Under the pieces are notes generated by a model. The model was given only the letters and a program-made list of their open reading frames with translations. It ran no database searches and was not told the DNA's origin. From contig DS990262.1 in NCBI GenBank assembly GCA_000155435.1, forward strand, positions 273,071-337,070: a stretch of DNA of 64,000 nt, in the 5' to 3' direction. Made by a program: the position numbers and the translations under genes. Source of the DNA: Clostridiales bacterium 1_7_47FAA (lineage in GTDB: Bacteria; Bacillota; Clostridia; Lachnospirales; Lachnospiraceae). Every line of letters begins with the position of its first letter. Position 1 is the first letter of the stretch. Positions 10,401 to 17,090 of this stretch are shown one piece after another.

Positions 10401-10818
10401 CCTTGGGTACTACGAGGCAGCGTCCGTCGGCTCTGACGAGGTGGCTGGTATGATGTACTACTACGACCAGCCGGCCGATATGATACTGTACCAGGGGCTG
10501 GCAAAGTACAGGCTTGGAAAAAAGGCAGAGGGAAATGCCAGGTTCTATAAGCTGATTGATTTTGGCGAGCAGCATGTGAGGGACGAGGTAAGGATTGATT
10601 ATTTTGCAGTGTCCTACCCTGAGCTTATGATTTATAATGAGGACTTCACCAGGAAGAACATGGCCCACTGCCATTATGTAATCGGACTTGGCAATCTTGG
10701 CCTTGGAAATATGGAAAAGGCCAGGGAATCCTTTGAAAGGACATTGGCCCTGGATAAGTCCCACAACAACTGCAGGCTGCTTCTGAATGGAATGGACAGA
10801 CAGGATGACCGTGTATAA
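7492..10818 (+). CDS. DUF5107 domain protein with C-terminal TPR repeats
   Basis: A very large cytoplasmic protein of 1108 residues. The start is set at 7492, where GGAGG precedes ATG; an earlier in-frame ATG at 7468 lacks a site. Residues 1 to about 400 match the DUF5107 pattern, a galactose-mutarotase-like beta fold: ILPELGGRIQRAYDKTNGYDF, GPWISGGIEFNWPQHHRPTT and WTWGCGDFGKAWDRNL. From about residue 470 to the end runs an array of tetratricopeptide-type helices (YYKLGLGLFCQKQYDQAYDAF, YYLGNLYYDKRQYEEAAGLW, ERTLALDKSHNN). Such proteins occur beside sugar ABC importers in Firmicutes; an activity on carbohydrate is likely but unproved. Last gene of the operon, closed by a long inverted repeat. 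Confidence 0.8.
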   Translation: MIGNGEVKVWEESVVIPTYKVGKPNKNPMFLEKRVYQGSCGKVYPYPVIEKIYDEKEDVTYRAVYLENKYLKVMILPELGGRIQRAYDKTNGYDFVYYNHVIKPALVGLLGPWISGGIEFNWPQHHRPTTFMEVDRMLSDNPDGSKSVLCNDVDQMYGTKGIVRFTLYPDKAYIEITGQLYNRTNMPQTFLWWANPAVPVNDNTQSIFPPDVHAVMDHGKRDVSRFPIATGVYYKHDYSEGVDISRYKNIPVPTSYMAEKSGFDFVGGYDYGVGAGVLHVADHHVSPGKKQWTWGCGDFGKAWDRNLTDEDGPYIELMTGVFTDNQPDFTWLKPFEEKVFRQYFMPYKGVGAVKNATIHGAVNFEVSDGRGRITVYTTSEHPAAGLEVLFKGERIFKETIAVSPEKAYTTSAALKGGKDTDYTVRLLDEQGNILVAYTPLEEKIPELPSPAEAAKDPEEIMTNEELYLTGLHIEQYRHATYLPDDYYLEGLKRDPGDIRINTAYGSLLLSRGLFAESCGYFRKAVKRLTWKNPNPYDSEAYYKLGLGLFCQKQYDQAYDAFYKAAWSNEQQEMSYYYLGVIGCIRKQYAQALELVDKGLVKNWHNIKARGLKAVILRKLGRTREAGEWIRDNLAIDPFDYVSLSEMVYGLGEEEREEAAAVLNGRMRGFPGNYLQLARDYAEAGFYEEAAHVLRTCDACREDALSGYYLACYEKKAGMPIEEVRALYQKAEARDSYCCFPNKLEDIEVLRDCMEVLPDASYAPYYLGNLYYDKRQYEEAAGLWERSAGKNPDFPTVWRNLSLAYYNHMDEPDKALAAIEKAFALDPTDSRVFLEMDQLHKKLQYTPGQRLEYFEKYKETALERDDACIEYITLKNFVGHHEEAYKILTERKFHPWEGGEGKAAAQYVSALVEMAKREISRDNYAKAHELLKKALVYPENLGEGKLEGSKDNNINYYLGVTAEAMGDKKAALGYYEAASVGSDEVAGMMYYYDQPADMILYQGLAKYRLGKKAEGNARFYKLIDFGEQHVRDEVRIDYFAVSYPELMIYNEDFTRKNMAHCHYVIGLGNLGLGNMEKARESFERTLALDKSHNNCRLLLNGMDRQDDRV

Positions 10819-10833
10819 ATACGCCGGATAAAA

Positions 10834-10875
10834 GGGTGTTGCAGAACCGTGTGATATGCTGGTTCTGCAACACCC
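10834..10875. terminator. Bidirectional terminator, perfect 15-bp inverted repeat
   Basis: GGGTGTTGCAGAACC at 10834-10848 and its exact reverse complement at 10861-10875, with a 12-nt loop. It lies between two convergent operons and can stop transcription from both sides; the A-rich start (AAAA before the stem) gives a short U run only for the minus strand. Confidence 0.85.
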
Positions 10876-10890
10876 GTCTGCATTTAACCG

Positions 10891-12297
10891 CTATCTGGCA
10901 CAGGAACAGGTATCACCGCTGTTTTTCCTCCCGTCCACATACCCGGCCGCCATAATCACCAGACCAACACCCATCCCCAAAAACAGAGGGTCAAAGGGAA
11001 GGCGGATGGACACCGACCCGGCCAGCACGCACAGGGGACCTGCGATGATGGACAGGACCGCGTATCTGGCGGGAATCCGTCCGGGCAGGAACAGGGCGCC
11101 GGACATGGGCAGGAACAGGACCGCGCCCCGCAGTCCCATGGACATGAAGCTCCACTGGAGGATGACAGACTGCAGGTCCCCCATGGTGAAGACCACGGCC
11201 GCAAGCAGCACGGCCACAATGGAAATCCGGGTACAGGCCAGTTTTTTCCTCTCGTTCCGGTCAAGGCCCAGAGGGGATTCCAGGTTGCTGGTAATGATGC
11301 TGCTGATTCCCAGGGTCAGGCCTGCCCCGCATCCGATGATGGCGATGAGAAGCACTGCCAGGAAAATACCTGCCAGGAAGCCAGGCATGTAGAGCATGAT
11401 GAACTGGGGAAATGTCCTGGCGGCGTCCATGGCCGGAAAGAGCATTTTCATGTAAATCCCAATATATACCCCGCCCAGCCCGATGGGAGGGATTAACAGT
11501 GCGCTGGCCAGGGCACCCTCAACAGCCGCCCGGCTGCTCTTGGCTGACAAAACGCTTTGGGCATAGGTCTGTGTGGACAGGACCCCGATCATCAGGGACA
11601 GGGCTGCACCGCCGTCCACCCCGGCGCCGCGTGCAAACAGGCTGAAGTAACGTGCTGCCGGAAGGCTTTCATACAGGTCGTTAAAGCCGCTGGTTTTCCT
11701 GAATACAATGGCCACGCACAGGATGGCGCAGGCATAGAGCAGGACGGTCTTGATGAGGCCGATGGTTCCCGCGCCCCGCATCCCGCCGAACACCACATAG
11801 CATACCATGAGGCCCGCCACCAGCAGCGCGCACAGGAAGGGAGGCAGGGGCAGAAGCGCTCCTAACAGCGCCATGGCTGACAGAAGCTGTGCGATGATGT
11901 TCAAAAATATGCCCAGCGCGCCCAGGACAGAGGTGAGAAGCCCGGCCTTATGGCCGTATTCATGCTGTATCATCTGCTGTAAGGTCAGGTATCCGCTTTT
12001 GCGCATGGGCCTGGCAAAAAACAGGGCCAGGAACAGGCAGCCGATACCGCCGCCAAGACAGAACCATAAGGAGGAGAAACCATATTCGAAGGCCAGCTGC
12101 GAGGTGGCCACGGTGGAGGAACCTCCTACCAGGGTACCGATAATGGCACCTGCAACCATGACAGAGGAGGACCTGCCGCCTCCGATTGCAAAATCGCTGG
12201 CATTCTTCACCTGGCGGCCGGAGTGGATTCCCACCCCGGCCATGATGAATAAGGTCAGCAGCGCGCCTGATAAATGGGGTAGTCCTAAAGTAATCAT
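10891..12297 (-). CDS. Sodium:solute symporter (SSS family)
   Basis: A 468-residue membrane protein with 12 to 13 hydrophobic helices. The N-terminus carries the family pattern SGRQVKNASDFAIGGGRSSS and the glycine-rich GTLVGGSSTVATSQLAFEYG of the first sodium-site helices, as in proline, pantothenate and solute symporters. It is the last gene of a minus-strand operon that begins with the AtuA-like gene. A second transporter, the TRAP-like permease, sits two genes upstream in the same operon, which is unusual and may mean import of one compound and export of another. The substrate is unknown. Confidence 0.85.
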   Translation of the reverse strand: MITLGLPHLSGALLTLFIMAGVGIHSGRQVKNASDFAIGGGRSSSVMVAGAIIGTLVGGSSTVATSQLAFEYGFSSLWFCLGGGIGCLFLALFFARPMRKSGYLTLQQMIQHEYGHKAGLLTSVLGALGIFLNIIAQLLSAMALLGALLPLPPFLCALLVAGLMVCYVVFGGMRGAGTIGLIKTVLLYACAILCVAIVFRKTSGFNDLYESLPAARYFSLFARGAGVDGGAALSLMIGVLSTQTYAQSVLSAKSSRAAVEGALASALLIPPIGLGGVYIGIYMKMLFPAMDAARTFPQFIMLYMPGFLAGIFLAVLLIAIIGCGAGLTLGISSIITSNLESPLGLDRNERKKLACTRISIVAVLLAAVVFTMGDLQSVILQWSFMSMGLRGAVLFLPMSGALFLPGRIPARYAVLSIIAGPLCVLAGSVSIRLPFDPLFLGMGVGLVIMAAGYVDGRKNSGDTCSCAR

Positions 12298-12316
12298 TTA
12301 TATCCGCTCCCTGGTA

Positions 12317-12640
12317 TTATTTTTCTTTCTTATCTTTCTTACTGGCCTGGTCCAGATTGCGCTTTAAGTCTTCTTCTGCTTCCTTTTTGTCCGCTGTCAT
12401 GGACAGGGCCTGTTCCTTTCCAAAGTACATGCCAATCAATCCAAGGGCCACGGATATGCTGGTCAGCTTAATGATCATCGGGAAGAAGGTGCCTTTAATC
12501 ATAACAGCCAGGGCAGCGCCGGTCCCGCCGCCAATGATAAGGGCAATGACGAAACCGAAAAAGCAGGCGGCTCCGGCAAAGATGGATATGTAAGCGCCCC
12601 AGCCAAAGAGCTGGTAAAGTATTTGGGAACCTTTTTTCAT
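12317..12640 (-). CDS. Small two-helix membrane protein of unknown function
   Basis: A 107-residue protein starting MKKGSQILYQLFGWG. The frame remains open far upstream, but the real start is the ATG at 12640 because an AGGAGG site stands 7 bp before it and the upstream part overlaps the permease gene in another frame. Two hydrophobic segments are visible (AYISIFAGAACFFGFVIALI and IIKLTSISVALGLIGMYFG), followed by a highly charged tail rich in Lys, Glu and Asp. It lies between the TRAP-like permease and the symporter with gaps of 11 and 19 bp. It could serve as the small membrane subunit of that permease, although it has two rather than four helices. Confidence 0.75.
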   Translation of the reverse strand: MKKGSQILYQLFGWGAYISIFAGAACFFGFVIALIIGGGTGAALAVMIKGTFFPMIIKLTSISVALGLIGMYFGKEQALSMTADKKEAEEDLKRNLDQASKKDKKEK

Positions 12641-12651
12641 ACCGATACCTC

Positions 12652-14013
12652 CTATACAACCCACAGCGTGGGGATGATTCCGATGAGGAAAAGAACACTG
12701 AGCAGATAATGCAGGACACACCAGATAATGCAGTTCTGGGTGGTTTCCTTCATGGCCGAACCTGAGATTCCCATGGCGGTATACATACACAGTGCCAGGG
12801 GAGGGGTCATGCCTTCCATTGCGCCGCAGATAACGGGAAGCAGGCCTGCAACCAGGAACGGGTTGGCGCCTGCGGCTGCCATGACAGAGACAATGGCAGT
12901 ACCGAAGATGGCTACCTGGGAGGATCCGGGAAGTATCATGCCCAGGACTGCGGTAAACAGCGGGATGATCAGGGCCAGGGGCACCAGTCCCAGTCCCCAT
13001 CCGGATATCATGGCGCCGATGTTGGCGCCCACGTTAAGGGATTCAAACAGGTTGCTGATACAGTAGGCGAAAAAGATGGTGGCTGCAACCGGAACAATGG
13101 ACTTGGTTCCCTTCTGGAGAAGGGCTGCAATCTGTTTTGGCCCCACCTTCATGTTCCTTCGGATGATGAACAGGGCATACACTGCCGCGATGCCGGGGGT
13201 AAAGAGCAGTACGCAGCCGGACAGGGCGGATGCCCCGGCAGAGGTGAGACGGCTGGTAAAGAAATTATCTTTTAACAGGGCATCCAGAAGGAAGGGGAGG
13301 AGGATGACCACGGGTATCATCATGGAGCGCCAGCCTCTTCGCATGGCGTCACCGAATTTTGGCACCTGGCTGGCTGGCAGGGCCTGGATCTTGTGGTATT
13401 TACAGAAGAAAAAGATGGTCAGCGCGCGCTGGATGATGAACCAGAGGGATATGCCCCACATAAGCAGCCAGAACTGGGACATTGCGTACTTCTCATCCCC
13501 GTACAGGGTTGTCAGGATGCCAAAGGAAGCCACGATGATGCCGGAAGGCGGAATCATGTTTCCCATGGTGCTGGACGCCATACAGATATTGGAGGCCAGG
13601 TAGTCGGGAAAGCCGCTTTGTTTCATGGAAGGGATGGTGAAGACCCCGGTGGCAGCCACATTGCCCGCAGCGCTGCCGGACAGGGCGCCCATGAAACTGG
13701 ACACAAGAAGCGCCACATAACCGGTGCCGCCTTTAATGCGTCCAAAGATGGACAGGACTACTTCCACACAGGCATCGATTACTTTGGTTCCCGTAAATAT
13801 CTGTGCCACGACCATGAAGGCTACAATGGCGTAAAACAGGGTGTTGGTGGATGTCTTGTATACAAATTCCCATGCATGGCTCCACTGGTTGGTCATGGCC
13901 AGCATGACAATGAAGCCGGCCAGCATCCCTTCATAAATCGGACGTTTCAGGACGATAAAGAAGATGCAGATGGTGATTAGCAGCGCGGCCAGGTAGACAA
14001 GCTCGATTGGCAT
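12652..14013 (-). CDS. TRAP-type large permease (DctM family)
   Basis: A 453-residue membrane protein with about 12 helices. The glycine- and alanine-rich GALSGSAAGNVAATGVFTIP followed by MKQSGFPDYLASNI, then STMGNMIPPSGIIVASFG, matches the ion and substrate loops of TRAP large subunits. The second inverted half carries LGMILPGSSQVAIFG and AMEGMTPPLALCMYTAMG. The start has a GAGGAGG site. No DctP binding protein is encoded nearby and the only small-subunit candidate is the 107-residue protein downstream, so this may be a TRAP-like carrier working without a binding protein, or with a distant one. Confidence 0.8.
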   Translation of the reverse strand: MPIELVYLAALLITICIFFIVLKRPIYEGMLAGFIVMLAMTNQWSHAWEFVYKTSTNTLFYAIVAFMVVAQIFTGTKVIDACVEVVLSIFGRIKGGTGYVALLVSSFMGALSGSAAGNVAATGVFTIPSMKQSGFPDYLASNICMASSTMGNMIPPSGIIVASFGILTTLYGDEKYAMSQFWLLMWGISLWFIIQRALTIFFFCKYHKIQALPASQVPKFGDAMRRGWRSMMIPVVILLPFLLDALLKDNFFTSRLTSAGASALSGCVLLFTPGIAAVYALFIIRRNMKVGPKQIAALLQKGTKSIVPVAATIFFAYCISNLFESLNVGANIGAMISGWGLGLVPLALIIPLFTAVLGMILPGSSQVAIFGTAIVSVMAAAGANPFLVAGLLPVICGAMEGMTPPLALCMYTAMGISGSAMKETTQNCIIWCVLHYLLSVLFLIGIIPTLWVV

Positions 14014-14040
14014 TGCTTTCCTCCTCTCTTATTTTAAAAA

Positions 14041-14096
14041 TTGCCGGTTGTCACCAGTTATTTATACAATACAGAACCTGGTACAGCCGGCAACTA
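14041..14096 (-). promoter_or_regulatory. Hairpin in the gap before the TRAP-like permease gene
   Basis: TTGCCGG at 14041 pairs with CCGGCAA about 40 bp later, with an inner CACCAG / CTGG pairing. It lies inside the operon between the DUF4387 and permease genes, and may act as a processing or attenuation hairpin. No U run follows. Confidence 0.4.
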
Positions 14097-14115
14097 CTCA
14101 GAATTTATGCAGCAT

Positions 14116-14439
14116 TTACTCCACGGGGATTTCTACGTCCAGCAGAGGCGGATACTGTTGGCAGCCAAATATGTCACCCTCCCCAAAGGAACCGGAGGGA
14201 CGCAGACGGTTGATGGTGAATTTGATTGCGTAACCCGGGTCAAATTCCACGAAATCAGCAATACGGCTGTCCGGTATACCGAACAGTTCCGCCACGAATG
14301 CACGGTTGAGCACACCGCTTTTTTTAACCAGTTCATAGTTTTCCGGGTCGCGGAAAATAATATCAAAGGTGATTCGGTCCGTACCGGCATTCTTGCTGCG
14401 GATTGTTTTTGCCAAATCAACAAGTTTCATTGTCTTCAT
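14116..14439 (-). CDS. DUF4387 domain protein
   Basis: A 107-residue soluble protein. The segment DLAKTIRSKNAGTDRITFDI at the N-terminus and the acidic FVEFDPGYAIKFTINRLRPSG are the hallmarks of DUF4387. This family nearly always accompanies an AtuA-like (DUF1446) gene, either fused to it or as a neighbour, and the pair is thought to act as one unit. Here it follows the AtuA-like gene with a 15-bp gap and its own AAGGAGG site. No enzymatic role has been firmly assigned to the small partner. Confidence 0.85.
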   Translation of the reverse strand: MKTMKLVDLAKTIRSKNAGTDRITFDIIFRDPENYELVKKSGVLNRAFVAELFGIPDSRIADFVEFDPGYAIKFTINRLRPSGSFGEGDIFGCQQYPPLLDVEIPVE

Positions 14440-14454
14440 AGTTTCGTCCTCCTT

Positions 14455-15825
14455 TTATTCACCGATTTCAATCATGGAAACAGGGAACAGCTCCAACGGG
14501 TCATCCACTTCCACGGTATGGTCCATGGTCCAGGTATAGGCATCGGAAATCTTGGTAACTTCATCCAGGATAAATGCAGCAGTTCCCGCGGTTCCCTTAA
14601 CCTCAGGCAGCCTTGCGTAGAAAATCTGGCGCATGCCGATCAGGGTGACTTCCTGTGCCAGGGCATCGTCATCCGCAACGCCTTCCACTACGATTAACAG
14701 TTCATGGGACTTGGTTTCCTTAATTGGTTCCATGTCGCCCATGACGCCGTTCTTACCGAAAATCCGGTAGCTGAGCTCATATTTATCATCGGGATGGCGC
14801 TCGGCAACCTGGGATTTGGCCCAGTCGATTACCTTGTCAATGTTCTTGATTGTATATGGGTCGCGCACGCCTGCAAGCCCCATGTAGCGCTTTCCTATGT
14901 AGCCGGAACCTTCCAGTTTTACCTTAACCCTTCCTTCAATTGGTATGAACTTCGGATTGGTGATACGGCAGGTCTTTTCGTCAAACTGTTCATATGCGCA
15001 TTCGCTCATATCCAGGCAGCCTCCGGCCACATATTCATAATACGGGTTGGTCCGCTCATACATCGCATGTCCTGCCACGGAAGCAACGGTACAGCGCTGG
15101 AACGGTGCCATGGCGGTAACCTTCACATCATCCTTTGTGATGGTTCCGATAACGGATTCCTTGGCGCCGTAAGGCTCGCAGCAGAAGGATGCGCACTCCA
15201 GGACCTTGCCTGTGTAATATGCGATGTTCTCCGGGAAGCCTTCATAGATAGCGGCTGATGCAAAGACGCAGGCATCACTGGTACGTCCGCCGATGATGAC
15301 ATCCGCCCCCATCTCCAGGGCTTTGATGAATGGATGCACCCCGGATACGGCCACAATCCTGGTGGTGGCGTCCAGCTCCTCCATGGTCAGGTCGGTACGG
15401 CTGTTCAGGCCTTCGATTGTCTCACCGGCCAGCATCTTCCTGCGGAGATATTCCTTATCCACTTCAGAATAAAAATAAGCCAGTTTGAACTTCTTTAAAT
15501 TATGCTTCTTCGCCATGTCGCGGATCATCTCAACATACATATCCACACGGCTGTTGGTTCCGGTATCGCCTGCGGAGCCGATGATCATGGGCACACCCTG
15601 TTCGCGTGAAGCCAGCAGCATTAATTCCAGGTCATGATACTGCCAGTCCGGATGGCTGGCGCATTTGTCCATACCCAGAGGCACCGGGCCGATATCGTCA
15701 CTGCCGGAATCACAGCAGTAATAGTCTGGTTTTGTTTCTGCACCGATGTAAAAACTTCCTTCCTTTGTGGGGGCAAAGCCCAAATGTCCATTTGGGGAAA
15801 TAATTCTCAGAGTGTCCTTTCCCAT
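14455..15825 (-). CDS. AtuA-like (DUF1446) acyclic-terpene-utilisation family protein
   Basis: A 456-residue cytoplasmic protein. N-terminal LRIISPNGHLGFAPTKEGSF, then MIIGSAGDTGTNSRVDMYVE and GADVIIGGRTSDACVFASAA, match the DUF1446/AtuA family, named from the Pseudomonas citronellol and geraniol pathway where its exact step is not settled. In clostridia homologues sit with DUF4387 proteins and transporters, far from any terpene genes, so a different substrate, probably a small organic acid, is likely. It is first in a five-gene operon whose promoter and operator lie at 15855-15910. Confidence 0.8.
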   Translation of the reverse strand: MGKDTLRIISPNGHLGFAPTKEGSFYIGAETKPDYYCCDSGSDDIGPVPLGMDKCASHPDWQYHDLELMLLASREQGVPMIIGSAGDTGTNSRVDMYVEMIRDMAKKHNLKKFKLAYFYSEVDKEYLRRKMLAGETIEGLNSRTDLTMEELDATTRIVAVSGVHPFIKALEMGADVIIGGRTSDACVFASAAIYEGFPENIAYYTGKVLECASFCCEPYGAKESVIGTITKDDVKVTAMAPFQRCTVASVAGHAMYERTNPYYEYVAGGCLDMSECAYEQFDEKTCRITNPKFIPIEGRVKVKLEGSGYIGKRYMGLAGVRDPYTIKNIDKVIDWAKSQVAERHPDDKYELSYRIFGKNGVMGDMEPIKETKSHELLIVVEGVADDDALAQEVTLIGMRQIFYARLPEVKGTAGTAAFILDEVTKISDAYTWTMDHTVEVDDPLELFPVSMIEIGE

Positions 15826-15854
15826 GGTAATCCTCCTTTAAGATGTGTTGTTGA

Positions 15855-15878
15855 TATAACTTGTTATTACAAGATATA
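15855..15878. promoter_or_regulatory. Palindromic operator, probable GntR site
   Basis: TATAACTTGT and ACAAGATATA, reverse complements at 9 of 10 positions, separated by TATT. It begins 4 bp downstream of the -10 box of the AtuA operon and so covers the transcription start, a position where a bound repressor blocks initiation. The GntR/HutC protein encoded at 16194-16922 is the likely binder (inference). A related half-site, ACTTGTAATAT, occurs near 16011. Confidence 0.6.
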
Positions 15879-15881
15879 CCA

Positions 15882-15910
15882 AGAATAGCACACGAAAATG
15901 GTGATGTCAA
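15882..15910 (-). promoter_or_regulatory. Sigma-A type promoter of the AtuA operon
   Basis: On the minus strand, TTGACA (15905-15910) and TATTCT (15882-15887) with a 17-bp spacer. The remaining sequence to the GntR gene (15911-16122) is AT-rich and holds no gene. Confidence 0.75.
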
Positions 15911-16122
15911 GATGGATATTTGTATTTAAATACTTGGGAGTGCCAATTTTTCAAGTATAAAATTGTGATATATGCACAAATGATATGACAAGTCTGGTGT
16001 TTTATATCCAACTTGTAATATCGAAAACAGGGCTTGAAGGGTTGCGCAAGGTTATGGGGAAATTAAAAAGGGGCATTATTGCAGGTAGTTGTATATGATT
16101 ATGCTATATTCATAGAAAAAGG

Positions 16123-16148
16123 GCCGTATCCACGATTTTGGATACGGC
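16123..16148 (-). terminator. Terminator of the GntR gene
   Basis: GCCGTATCC and GGATACGGC form a perfect 9-bp stem with an 8-nt loop. On the minus strand it is followed by CCTTTTTC. It separates the GntR gene from the AtuA operon, so the regulator is transcribed alone. Confidence 0.85.
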
Positions 16149-16193
16149 TGATTGTTTCATACAGGATATATAATTTTCAATTATGACCCCGTC

Positions 16194-16922
16194 CTATAGC
16201 TGCCGCTGCAGATGGAAGGAATATATATCGGACCGGTAATATCCCAGTTTATACTCCATGGCAGAGCCGTCCGCGGCATAATAAACGGATTCCAATACAA
16301 TCAGTGCCTTATCCTTGGGCAGCTCCAGCACTTGTGCCAGCCCGGAATCAGCATTAACAGCGCCGATGCTCTGTTCCACCCGGAACATATCCACGCCAAT
16401 CCTGGCATACAGGTCATAGGTTGAAAATGCGTTGCCGGATTGTTCTGCATCCTTGGCGGCCTGCCACATACGCTGCCCTATGTCCGGGGGGAAGAAGGAA
16501 CGGTAATATACAACCGGCGTGTGGGTGGCGTATCCGATCAGGTTCAGGTTGGATACAGTCCCGCCCAGACGGCTTTGGGCTGCTTCATCCTGGAACTCAG
16601 GGGAAAATGACTGGATGCACGTGTGGCCCTTCAGCCCTTTCTGCTGCAGTACCCGGCTAAAGCTGATGATTTTGTTCAGTTCGTGGTTAATGGCAGGCGG
16701 CTTTACAAAGGTGCCTTTCCCGTGGACGGAAAATGCCATGTCCTGCTGTATCAGCAGGTTCAGGGCCTGGCGTACCGTGATACGGCTTACATCATACTGC
16801 TGGCACAAGGTACTCTCGGAAGGCAGCTTGTCTCCAGGATTGTATTCGCCCTGCTGAATGGCCTCTGACAGCTGCCTTGATATCTGGAGGTACATTGGAA
16901 CACTTGAATTATGGTTAATCAT
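16194..16922 (-). CDS. GntR-family regulator (HutC/UTRA type)
   Basis: A 242-residue DNA-binding repressor. The start is at 16922, where AGAAGG precedes ATG and the protein begins with the standard HutC opening VPMYLQISRQLSEAIQQGEY, then LPSESTLCQQYDVSRITVRQ, the winged helix-turn-helix. Residues 90 to 242 form a UTRA effector domain (NLNLIGYATHTPVVYYRSFF near the middle, GSAMEYKLGYYRSDIYSF at the end). It lies directly upstream of the AtuA operon on the same strand and has its own terminator, so it most likely controls that operon through the palindrome at 15855. Confidence 0.9.
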   Translation of the reverse strand: MINHNSSVPMYLQISRQLSEAIQQGEYNPGDKLPSESTLCQQYDVSRITVRQALNLLIQQDMAFSVHGKGTFVKPPAINHELNKIISFSRVLQQKGLKGHTCIQSFSPEFQDEAAQSRLGGTVSNLNLIGYATHTPVVYYRSFFPPDIGQRMWQAAKDAEQSGNAFSTYDLYARIGVDMFRVEQSIGAVNADSGLAQVLELPKDKALIVLESVYYAADGSAMEYKLGYYRSDIYSFHLQRQL

Positions 16923-17090
16923 GATTGTGACCTTCTTTTTCAAAAATCTCAGATTATCATAACATGTCATGATTTTTTGTACAAGCTGATTTTTTAAACC
17001 ACAGCTCCCATGACGCCAGGAGTACGCCGCAGACAATGATGACATACTGAATCCATGCCCGGTCACCCGGCGGGCCGGATGAGGGCGGCC

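Noticed and set aside
12641-13000. Long N-terminal extension of the small membrane protein gene
   Set aside because: It overlaps the TRAP-like permease in another frame; the AGGAGG site and hydrophobic profile set the start at 12640.
16960-17090. A hydrophobic minus-strand frame (WIQYVIIVCGVLLASWELWF) between the ABC-F and GntR genes
   Set aside because: No start codon or ribosome binding site in frame; about 45 codons only. It may be a decayed remnant but cannot be supported.
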